Source of the DNA: Flavobacterium aquiphilum
GTDB taxonomy: Bacteria > Bacteroidota > Bacteroidia > Flavobacteriales > Flavobacteriaceae
Assembly (NCBI RefSeq): GCF_027111335.1
Contig: NZ_CP114288.1
Span: 2,790,001 to 2,854,000, forward strand
DNA: 64,000 nucleotides
Direction of reading: 5' to 3'
Made by a program: the position numbers and the translations under genes. Each line of letters opens with the position of its first letter. The stretch's first letter is position 1. Below are positions 51,648 through 59,303 of this stretch, piece by piece. The notes beneath the pieces are model-generated. The model was not told the origin of the DNA. It searched no databases and saw only the letters and a list, made by a program, of their open reading frames with translations.

Positions 51648-53435
51648 ATGGCTCGATTCCAAGAAAATGATTTACCAAAATCAAAAATTACTGCAAGTTC
51701 TTTGCAAAAAGCAATCCTGATTTTCAAATATGCCGATAGTCATAAGTGGAAATTTTATCTTGGATTGTTATTCTTATTACTTACGAGTGTTACTGCTTTG
51801 GCCTTTCCTAAGTTTATGGGAATGCTTGTCGATTGTGTTCATAAAAAAGATGCTCATTTAGCGAATGAAATTGCACTTGGCTTAGGATTGGTCTTATTGC
51901 TCCAATCTTTATTCTCTTTTTTCAGACTTTCATTGTTTGTGAATTTTACTGAGAACACTTTGGCTAATGTTCGTTTGGCTTTATATACCAATTTGGTAAA
52001 ACTGCCGATGTCGTTTTTCTCTCAAAAACGTGTTGGGGAATTAAATAGCCGAATCAGTAACGATATTACTCAAATTCAGGATACTTTAACCACAACAATT
52101 GCCGAGTTTTTAAGACAGTTTATATTGATTATCGGAAGTTTTGCAATGCTGGCAAGTATCAATATCAAATTGACAATTATGATGGTTTCGGTTGTGCCCT
52201 TGGTTGGTGTAGCTGCTGTTATTTTTGGGCGGTTTATTCGTAAATATTCAAAAAAAGTACAGGATCAGGTAGCCGAAAGCCAGGTCGTTGTTGAAGAAAC
52301 AATGCAGGGAATCAGTATTGTTAAGGCTTTCGCTAATGAGTGGTATGAAATTGCCCGTTACAAAGAGAAGATTAGAGAAGTTGTTAAAATGGGTATTAAA
52401 GGAGGTCAATTCAGAGGTTTCTTTGCTTCCTTTATTATCATTTGTTTGTTTGGAACAATTGTGGGTGTAGTTTGGTATGGTGTGCAATTGAGTATAGCCG
52501 GCGAAATTACCGTTGGGGAGCTTTTTACCTTTATATTATATTCGAGTTATGTTGGCGCTTCATCAGGTGGAATTGCCGAATTGTATGCACAAATGCAAAA
52601 AGCAATTGGAGCTACCGAAAGGGTTTTTGAATTATTGGATGAAACACCAGAGAAAATTAATGCAAGTATGCATGTTCCTTCCGTCGATAAATTAAAAGGT
52701 GACGTTACTTTCAAAAATGTTGCTTTTAGTTATCCGACACGAAAAGAAGTAAAAGTTTTGAAAGACATTAATTTCTCGGCTGGTTATGGACAAAAGATTG
52801 CTCTTGTTGGGCCAAGCGGAATGGGAAAATCAACTATCGCGTCGTTATTATTACGTTTTTATGATATCAATGCAGGGGAAATTTTAATCGACGGGAAAAA
52901 TATATACGATTATGATTTAGAAAGCCTTCGCGGAAACATGAGTATTGTGCCTCAGGATGTTATTCTTTTCGGAGGAACAATTAAGGAAAATATTGCTTAT
53001 GGTAAACCAAATGCTACCGATGAAGAAATTATGATAGCTGCCAAACAAGCCAATGCTCTTACGTTTATAGAAGGTTTTCCGGAAAAATTTGATACTGTTG
53101 TTGGAGAAAGAGGAATTAAGCTTTCAGGAGGACAAAGACAGCGAATTGCTATTGCCCGTGCTTTGCTAAAAAATCCATCCATATTGATTTTGGACGAAGC
53201 AACTTCTTCTTTGGATAGTGAAAGCGAAAAACTGGTTCAGGAAGCTCTTGAAGTTTTGATGGAAGGAAGAACAAGTATTATTATAGCTCATCGTCTTTCT
53301 ACAATTCGTTCAGCCGATCAGATTTTGGTACTTGATCATGGAAAAATCAGTGAGCAGGGAACGCATCAGGAATTAATCAATTTGGAAAATGGGTTGTATA
53401 AAAACTTAAGTAATTTGCAGTTTAGTAATTTATAG
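51648..53435 (+). CDS. ABC transporter ATP-binding protein/permease (exporter type)
   Basis: Fused TM-NBD half transporter of about 595 residues. The six-helix membrane domain occupies residues about 30-310. The ATPase domain has Walker A GPSGMGKST, signature LSGGQRQRIAIARAL, Walker B ILILDEATSSLD and the H-loop IIAHRLST. The layout is of MsbA/LmrA type homodimers. The ATG at 51648 (MARFQENDLPKSK) is preferred because a TAnnTTTG promoter box lies in the 5' extension that begins at 51564. First chromosomal gene after the tRNA and island. Confidence 0.92.
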   Translation: MARFQENDLPKSKITASSLQKAILIFKYADSHKWKFYLGLLFLLLTSVTALAFPKFMGMLVDCVHKKDAHLANEIALGLGLVLLLQSLFSFFRLSLFVNFTENTLANVRLALYTNLVKLPMSFFSQKRVGELNSRISNDITQIQDTLTTTIAEFLRQFILIIGSFAMLASINIKLTIMMVSVVPLVGVAAVIFGRFIRKYSKKVQDQVAESQVVVEETMQGISIVKAFANEWYEIARYKEKIREVVKMGIKGGQFRGFFASFIIICLFGTIVGVVWYGVQLSIAGEITVGELFTFILYSSYVGASSGGIAELYAQMQKAIGATERVFELLDETPEKINASMHVPSVDKLKGDVTFKNVAFSYPTRKEVKVLKDINFSAGYGQKIALVGPSGMGKSTIASLLLRFYDINAGEILIDGKNIYDYDLESLRGNMSIVPQDVILFGGTIKENIAYGKPNATDEEIMIAAKQANALTFIEGFPEKFDTVVGERGIKLSGGQRQRIAIARALLKNPSILILDEATSSLDSESEKLVQEALEVLMEGRTSIIIAHRLSTIRSADQILVLDHGKISEQGTHQELINLENGLYKNLSNLQFSNL

Positions 53436-53448
53436 TTTTAATACCCTT

Positions 53449-53612
53449 TGTGCATATAAATAGTCTAAAGATGCGAAGTTGTTTTTCTTCAAGACAAGGA
53501 TAAAAATCATTGCATAGCCTTACTATGGTATTATTTTTTGACGAAGTATTGGAGAAAAAGAACGAGTTGATTGGACTATTTTATATGTATAAATGGTATT
53601 ATGTAATCTGAG
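53449..53612. repeat. Long imperfect stem-loop between convergent genes
   Basis: Two arms of about 75 nt pair with interruptions: GCATATAAATAGTC near 53454 with GGACTATTTTATATGTA near 53574-53590, GTTTTTCTTC near 53482 with AGAAAAAGAACG near 53553-53564, and CATAG with CTATG at the loop. The AAAAATCATTGCATAG type sequence recurs in Flavobacterium genomes, from memory. Probably a small non-autonomous palindromic element. Confidence 0.55.
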
Positions 53613-53620
53613 TCATAAAA

Positions 53621-53652
53621 AAAAATCCATTCGCAGCAGTGAATGGATTTTT
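53621..53652. terminator. Bidirectional terminator between ABC exporter and proline dehydrogenase
   Basis: AAAAATCCATTC / GAATGGATTTTT, loop GCAGCAGT, with flanking A and T runs; serves both convergent genes. Confidence 0.88.
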
Positions 53653-53679
53653 TTATGAATTGAAGAAATTACTAAAAAA

Positions 53680-54849
53680 CTATTTTAATTTTCTTCTACT
53701 ACGTTCTGCTTTAATCATCGAAAGTTCTCGGCTGGTTTGTCCCGCTACCGATGTGTTTTCTTCGGCTCGGCGAATTAAATAAGGCATAACGTCTTTTACG
53801 GGACCAAAAGGTAAATATTTGGCAATATTATATCCATTGGCAGCTAAGTTGTAACTGATGTTGTCACTCATTCCGTATAATTGTCCAAACCAAATTCGGT
53901 CATCTTTAGTCGATATTGTTTTGGCTTTCATTATTTCCATTAATTTACTGGTGCTTTCTTCGTTATGAGTTCCTGCAAAAATGGCCATTGTATCCAAATG
54001 TTCAGCCATGTAAGTAACAGCAGCGTCATAATTGATGTCTGTGGCTTCTTTAGTAGGACAAATTGGTGTTGGATAGCCTTTTTCTATTGCTCGCTCATTT
54101 TCTTTTTCCATATATGCACCGCGAACCAATTTCATTCCGATGAAGAAACCTTCAACTTTGGCTTGTTCGTGCAGTTTTTTCAAATAATCCAAACGATCCC
54201 AACGATACATTTGAAGCGTGTTGAACACAATCACTTTTTCTTTGTTGTATTTACGCATCATTTCGGTAACCAAATCATCGGCTGCATCTTGCATCCAACT
54301 TTCTTCGGCATCAATCAACAAGGCAACATTCTTTTTGTGCGCTTCACTACAAACTTGATCGAAACGAGCCACTACTCTATCCCACTCAGATTGTTCTTCT
54401 GGAGATAAAATTTGTTTCTCTCCTACTTTTTCATATAAGTCCAAACGTCCTAATCCTGTCGGTTTGAAAACAGCAAAAGGAATAGCTTGGCGCTCTTTTG
54501 CAAATTCAATTGTTTTTAAGGTCATTTCCAATGCGGCATCAAATTGATTTTCCTCTTCTTTACCTTCAACTGAATAATCCAAAACAGAAGAAACTCCTTT
54601 GGTGTACATTTTATCTACAACCGATAAACAGTCGTTTTCATTTACGCCGCCGCAAAAATGGTCAAATACTGTTGCGCGAATAAGATTTTCAACAGGAAGA
54701 TTAGCCTTTATAGCAAAGTTTGTAACCGCTGTTCCTATACGTACCAAGGGCTGGCTGTTGATTAGTTTGAATAGAAAATAAGCTCTTTCAAGCTCCGTAT
54801 CGCTTTTTAGGGCAAAAGCAATTTGTGTGTTATTGAAAATATTATCCAT
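53680..54849 (-). CDS. Proline dehydrogenase
   Basis: FAD-dependent oxidation of proline to pyrroline-5-carboxylate, with electrons passed to the respiratory chain. 389-residue monofunctional enzyme on the PutA TIM-barrel pattern: FGPVKDVMPYLIRRAEENTSVAG near the C-terminus contains the conserved YLxRRxxEN substrate motif; GMKLVRGAYMEKEN lies near residue 240. A TATATTTG promoter box is at 54876-54869 on its strand, and it is divergent from aroB. Confidence 0.93.
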   Translation of the reverse strand: MDNIFNNTQIAFALKSDTELERAYFLFKLINSQPLVRIGTAVTNFAIKANLPVENLIRATVFDHFCGGVNENDCLSVVDKMYTKGVSSVLDYSVEGKEEENQFDAALEMTLKTIEFAKERQAIPFAVFKPTGLGRLDLYEKVGEKQILSPEEQSEWDRVVARFDQVCSEAHKKNVALLIDAEESWMQDAADDLVTEMMRKYNKEKVIVFNTLQMYRWDRLDYLKKLHEQAKVEGFFIGMKLVRGAYMEKENERAIEKGYPTPICPTKEATDINYDAAVTYMAEHLDTMAIFAGTHNEESTSKLMEIMKAKTISTKDDRIWFGQLYGMSDNISYNLAANGYNIAKYLPFGPVKDVMPYLIRRAEENTSVAGQTSRELSMIKAERSRRKLK

Positions 54850-54868
54850 TTTTTGTTATATTTTTATG

Positions 54869-54899
54869 CAAATATAAAGAGAGTATGCGACTAATTTTG
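54869..54899. promoter_or_regulatory. Divergent promoter boxes of proline dehydrogenase and aroB
   Basis: TATATTTG on the minus strand at 54869-54876 and TAATTTTG on the plus strand at 54892-54899, both TAnnTTTG, in the 92-bp gap between the two start codons. Confidence 0.55.
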
Positions 54900-54941
54900 C
54901 TAAATTTTGCCTTATTTTGCGCTTAAAATTAAATTAAAATC

Positions 54942-56009
54942 ATGCAGTCAATCCAAGCTAATAATTATCCTGTTCATTTCAACGGAACAGGGTATGAAAA
55001 ACTAAACCAACATCTAAAAGAGAACAAATATTCAAACCTATTTATAATTGCTGACACCAATACAAACGAACATTGTTTGTCTAAATTTCTTCCTTTATTG
55101 GAAACAGATTTGACTGTTGAAATAGTAGAGTTTGAAGCTGGTGAAATCAATAAAAATATTGAAACCTGCATCGAAATCTGGAAAGTATTGACAGAACTTG
55201 GTGCCGACAGAAAAACATTGATTATTAATGTTGGTGGAGGTGTTGTAACCGATTTAGGTGGATTTGTAGCTTCTACTTTTAAAAGAGGTGTCGATTTTAT
55301 TCATGTTCCAACAACTTTGTTGTCTATGGTGGATGCTTCTGTGGGCGGAAAAAACGGTGTGGATTTGGGGAATTTGAAAAATCAAATCGGTGTTATCAAC
55401 ACTCCAAAAATGGTAATTGTCGATACACAATATCTTGAAACCGTTCCTCAAAATGAAATGCGTTCCGGGCTTGCCGAAATGTTGAAACACGGACTTATTT
55501 TTGATAAAGCCTATTGGGAATCATTTTTGGATGTAAAATCGATTAACTACGATGATTTGGATGAATTGATTCATCGTTCTGTGGAAATTAAGAACATTAT
55601 CGTGATGCAGGATCCAACAGAAAAGAATATCAGAAAGGCGTTAAATTTCGGACATACTTTGGGACATGCTATTGAAGGTTACTTTTTGGAAAATGAAGCA
55701 AAAACTACTTTGTTGCACGGTGAAGCCATTGCTGTGGGAATGATTTTGGAAAGCTATATTTCATGGCAGAAAAATTTGATTTCTAAAGAAGAATACGACC
55801 AAATAAAGACAACACTGAAATCTATATATGATGATGTGGTTTTTGAAGAAAATGATATTGATCCAATCCTTGAGTTGTTAATTCATGACAAAAAAAATGA
55901 ATACGGTACAATACAATTTGCATTGATTGAGGGTATCGGGAAAATAAAAATTAACCAATCTGTAGAGAACGAATTGATTCTAAAGGCTTTTGAGGATTAT
56001 AAATCTTAG
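54942..56009 (+). CDS. aroB: 3-dehydroquinate synthase
   Basis: Second step of the shikimate pathway: DAHP to 3-dehydroquinate, NAD and Zn dependent. The NAD motif GGGVVTDLGGFVAS is followed by KRGVDFIHVPTTLLSMVDASVGGK. Zinc ligands lie in LAEMLKHGLI, NFGHTLGHAIE and LHGEAIAVGM. 355 residues is normal. The start lies 43 nt after the TAnnTTTG box. Confidence 0.96.
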   Translation: MQSIQANNYPVHFNGTGYEKLNQHLKENKYSNLFIIADTNTNEHCLSKFLPLLETDLTVEIVEFEAGEINKNIETCIEIWKVLTELGADRKTLIINVGGGVVTDLGGFVASTFKRGVDFIHVPTTLLSMVDASVGGKNGVDLGNLKNQIGVINTPKMVIVDTQYLETVPQNEMRSGLAEMLKHGLIFDKAYWESFLDVKSINYDDLDELIHRSVEIKNIIVMQDPTEKNIRKALNFGHTLGHAIEGYFLENEAKTTLLHGEAIAVGMILESYISWQKNLISKEEYDQIKTTLKSIYDDVVFEENDIDPILELLIHDKKNEYGTIQFALIEGIGKIKINQSVENELILKAFEDYKS

Positions 56010-56054
56010 TTATTTTTTAATAAAAAAGGATTGCTTTGCGTTTATTTTATTTTT

Positions 56055-56062
56055 TACATTTG
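56055..56062 (+). promoter_or_regulatory. Promoter -7 box TACATTTG upstream of polyamine genes
   Basis: TACATTTG fits TAnnTTTG. The nearest ATG (56068) is 6 nt downstream and the arginine decarboxylase ATG 240 nt downstream. Confidence 0.5.
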
Positions 56063-56067
56063 CCTCA

Positions 56068-56247
56068 ATGAATAGAAAACAAAACACTAAAAAATTTTCT
56101 GCCAAAAGAAGCGGTAACAATAGGTCTTTTTTGAGCTTATTGAAGCGTTTTTATGGTATAAAAGGAAATTTTAGTTTTGATGTTTTTCAATATTTTAGGG
56201 CCGATTACGATAAACTGCAGATTATTTATGCAAATATTAGGGTTTGA
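56068..56247 (+). CDS. Possible small basic protein, 59 aa
   Basis: Starts MNRKQNTKKFSAKRSGNNRS and ends YANIRV; basic N-terminal half, aromatic C-terminal half. The ATG is so close to a TACATTTG box that the message would be nearly leaderless. Not recognised; it could be a leader ORF of the polyamine operon or chance. Confidence 0.35.
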   Translation: MNRKQNTKKFSAKRSGNNRSFLSLLKRFYGIKGNFSFDVFQYFRADYDKLQIIYANIRV

Positions 56248-56301
56248 ACTTTTATTAATTCTATTTTAAAAATACAATTAATTTAAAACCCTATAAAACA
56301 G

Positions 56302-57699
56302 ATGAATACAAAATATTCCGACTTAATAAATCAAACATATTACTTTCCTCAGGAAGAATTCAAATTAAACAAAGATAATCTTCAGTTTCATAATATCGAT
56401 TTGATGAAATTGGTGGAAACATACGGTACTCCTTTAAAATTTACCTATTTGCCACAAATTTCAAACAACATCAACAAAGCCAAAAGTTGGTTTCGTAAAT
56501 CGATGGAAAAAAACAAATATGAGGCTAAGTATTACTATTGTTATTGTACAAAAAGTTCTCATTTTGAGTATATTATGAATGAGGCTTTCAAGAATAATAT
56601 TCATATTGAAACGTCTTCTGCTTTTGATATCAATATTGTTGAAAATTTATTAGATAACGGAAAAATAAATAAAAACACTTTTATCATTTGTAATGGTTTC
56701 AAAAGAGACCAATATATTGATAACATTGCGAGATTAATTAATAACGGTCATAAGAATACTATTCCGATTATTGACAATTACGAAGAATTGGATTTGTTGC
56801 AGGGAGAAATAAAAGGGAAATTCAAAATTGGAATCCGTATTGCTGCCGAAGAAGAACCAAAATTTGAGTTTTATACTTCAAGATTGGGAATTGGATACAA
56901 AAACATTGTTCCTTTCTATAAAAAAGAAATAAAAGAGAATAAAAAATTGGAACTTAAAATGTTACACTTTTTTATTAATACAGGAATCAATGACAATGCT
57001 TATTATTGGAATGAGCTTGTAAAATGTATCAAGGTTTATGTTGCTTTGAAAAAAGAATGCCCTACCCTTGACAGTTTGAATATTGGTGGTGGTTTCCCTA
57101 TCAAAAATTCATTGGCTTTCGAATACGATTACCAATATATGATTGATGAAATTATCAATCAGATTAAAATAGCCTGTGATGAAGCAGAAGTAGATGTTCC
57201 TCATATTTTTACTGAATTTGGATCATTTACTGTTGGAGAAAGTGGTGGCGCCATTTATCAGGTGTTGTATCAAAAACAACAAAATGATAGAGAAAAATGG
57301 AACATGATTGACTCTTCGTTTATCACTACTTTGCCTGATACTTGGGCAATTAACAAACGTTTCATTATGTTGGCTATCAATAGATGGAATGATACGTACG
57401 AGAGGGTTTTACTAGGTGGAATGACTTGTGACAGCGATGATTACTACAACTCGGAACAAAACATGAACGCTATTTATTTGCCAAAATACAATAAAGAAAA
57501 ACCATTGTATTTAGGATTTTTCAACACTGGAGCCTATCAAGAGACAATTGGTGGTTTTGGAGGATTGCAACACTGTTTGATTCCGCAGCCAAAACACATT
57601 TTAATAGACCGTGATGAGAACGGAATATTGGCAACCGAAGTGTTTTCAGAAGCGCAAACAGCTGAAGACGTAATGAAAATATTAGGTTATAATAAATAA
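56302..57699 (+). CDS. speA: Arginine decarboxylase, PLP-dependent (alanine-racemase fold)
   Basis: Produces agmatine from arginine, the first step of the polyamine route in Bacteroidota. 465 residues, the short flavobacterial form. The PLP lysine is probably K84 in YYCYCTKSSH; the phosphate-binding glycine loop is LNIGGGFPIKN and the C-terminal CDSDD loop is GGMTCDSDDYYN. Followed after 138 nt by the deoxyhypusine-synthase-like gene; an agmatinase gene, often nearby in relatives, is not in between. Confidence 0.9.
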   Translation: MNTKYSDLINQTYYFPQEEFKLNKDNLQFHNIDLMKLVETYGTPLKFTYLPQISNNINKAKSWFRKSMEKNKYEAKYYYCYCTKSSHFEYIMNEAFKNNIHIETSSAFDINIVENLLDNGKINKNTFIICNGFKRDQYIDNIARLINNGHKNTIPIIDNYEELDLLQGEIKGKFKIGIRIAAEEEPKFEFYTSRLGIGYKNIVPFYKKEIKENKKLELKMLHFFINTGINDNAYYWNELVKCIKVYVALKKECPTLDSLNIGGGFPIKNSLAFEYDYQYMIDEIINQIKIACDEAEVDVPHIFTEFGSFTVGESGGAIYQVLYQKQQNDREKWNMIDSSFITTLPDTWAINKRFIMLAINRWNDTYERVLLGGMTCDSDDYYNSEQNMNAIYLPKYNKEKPLYLGFFNTGAYQETIGGFGGLQHCLIPQPKHILIDRDENGILATEVFSEAQTAEDVMKILGYNK

Positions 57700-57837
57700 T
57701 AAAATTTTTGGTTATTATAAATAATCATTAAAAATTGAGATTCTGGAAATTTGATATTTATAAATTTCTTTTATTTGTAAATCCCAAGTCTCAAATTACC
57801 TTTTGAAAATAAAAACAAAAAAAAAGAAAAAAATAAA

Positions 57838-58809
57838 ATGAGTAAAGGACCAATCAGTCAATTTATTGAGAAGCATTATTTGCATTTCAATTCTGCCTCT
57901 TTAGTTGACGCTGCAAAGGCATACGAACAGCAATTAGCCAATGGTGCAAAAATGATGGTAACTATGGCCGGTGCTATGAGTACAGCCGAAATTGGAAAGA
58001 TTTTTTCCGAAATAATTCGTCAGGATAAAGTTCAAATTATTTCTTGTACAGGTGCTAACCTTGAGGAAGATATTATGAATTTGGTAGCGCATTCACATTA
58101 TGAAAGAGTGCCACATTACCGTGATTTGACTCCGCAAGATGAGTGGGATTTATTGGAAAGAGGATTGAATAGAGTTACTGATACCTGTATTCCTGAACAC
58201 GAAGCATTCCGTCGTCTTCAAAAGCACATTTACAAAATTTGGAAAGATGCTGATGATAAAGGAGAAAGATATTTTCCTCATGAATTCATGTATAAAATGT
58301 TGTTATCCGGTGTGTTGGAAGAATATTATGAAATTGACTTAAAAGACAGCTGGATGTATGCTGCTGCCGAGAAAAATTTACCTATTATTGTTCCGGGATG
58401 GGAAGACAGTACAATGGGTAATATTTTTGCTTCTTATGTAATTAAAGGCGAATTGAAAGCTTCTACTATGAAATCTGGTATTGAATATATGACTTTCTTA
58501 TCCGATTGGTACACAAAAAATAGTTCTAATGGTGTTGGATTCTTCCAAATTGGTGGTGGTATCGCTGGAGACTTCCCAATATGTGTTGTTCCAATGTTGT
58601 ACCAAGACATGGAAATGCACGATATTCCATTTTGGAGTTATTTTTGCCAAATTTCAGATTCAACAACTAGTTACGGATCTTACTCCGGAGCGGTTCCTAA
58701 TGAAAAGATTACTTGGGGTAAATTAGATATTAATACTCCAAAATTCATTATCGAGTCTGATGCTACTATTGTGGCTCCGTTAATTTTTGCATATTTGTTA
58801 GATCTATAA
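57838..58809 (+). CDS. Deoxyhypusine-synthase-like enzyme
   Basis: NAD-dependent aminobutyl transferase of the DHS family, 323 residues. Conserved parts: MVTMAGAMSTAEIGKI, ISCTGANLEEDIMNL (NAD site), and AVPNEKITWGKLD with K295 matching the catalytic lysine of eukaryotic DHS. Bacteria have no eIF5A, so such homologs are thought to act on free polyamines (homospermidine or related). Adjacency to arginine decarboxylase supports a polyamine role. Confidence 0.88.
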   Translation: MSKGPISQFIEKHYLHFNSASLVDAAKAYEQQLANGAKMMVTMAGAMSTAEIGKIFSEIIRQDKVQIISCTGANLEEDIMNLVAHSHYERVPHYRDLTPQDEWDLLERGLNRVTDTCIPEHEAFRRLQKHIYKIWKDADDKGERYFPHEFMYKMLLSGVLEEYYEIDLKDSWMYAAAEKNLPIIVPGWEDSTMGNIFASYVIKGELKASTMKSGIEYMTFLSDWYTKNSSNGVGFFQIGGGIAGDFPICVVPMLYQDMEMHDIPFWSYFCQISDSTTSYGSYSGAVPNEKITWGKLDINTPKFIIESDATIVAPLIFAYLLDL

Positions 58810-58818
58810 TAATTATTT

Positions 58819-59220
58819 ATGAAGAGAATAATAGTTGATTACGCCAAATTGACCAATGAAATTTTAAATCTTTTGGTTGAAAAATTCCCAGATGGTTATG
58901 ATGATTCTGATATCATTCGATTTAGAAATGCTAAAAATGAACTGGTTGAAGCTGTTGAAGTTAGAACCGAAGACACTATCTATTTAGTAAAAGTTAGTAC
59001 TAAATTGGCTGATAGAATTGGTAATTATGAAGACGATGATGATATGGATGAAGTAGTAGAACCAATCAGCGGAATAGAATTGGATGTTGATGATGATGAC
59101 GCTCCTTCTGCCGATGATGATGAAGATGAAAACTTGGACAAACCGGATGTTGATGGTGAGGACGATGAGGATGACGACAAAGATGTAGCCGATGATGATG
59201 ACGATGACGACGAAGATTAA
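58819..59220 (+). CDS. Hypothetical protein with strongly acidic C-terminal tail
   Basis: 133 residues. A folded N-terminal part of about 75 residues (IIVDYAKLTNEILNLLVEKF, then NELVEAVEVRTEDTIYLVKV) is followed by a tail of about 60 residues dominated by Asp and Glu. The tail codons are mainly GAT/GAC repeats. It lies 9 nt after the DHS-like gene and ends with a terminator, so it closes the polyamine operon. Function unknown; the tail could bind cations or polyamines or mimic DNA. Confidence 0.75.
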   Translation: MKRIIVDYAKLTNEILNLLVEKFPDGYDDSDIIRFRNAKNELVEAVEVRTEDTIYLVKVSTKLADRIGNYEDDDDMDEVVEPISGIELDVDDDDAPSADDDEDENLDKPDVDGEDDEDDDKDVADDDDDDDED

Positions 59221-59241
59221 TTCTATACTATCATAAAAATG

Positions 59242-59270
59242 AAAGGAACTCTATTTCGGGTTCCTTTTTT
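59242..59270 (+). terminator. Rho-independent terminator of polyamine operon
   Basis: AAAGGAAC / GTTCCTTT with loop TCTATTTCGG and a T-run, 22 nt after the acidic protein's stop. Confidence 0.85.
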
Positions 59271-59303
59271 TATTAGATTTATACCATAAAAATATACGCC
59301 AAA

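Noticed and set aside
55990..56067. Upstream extension of the 59-aa small ORF
   Set aside because: It overlaps the end of aroB and the promoter box; only the ATG at 56068 is plausible.
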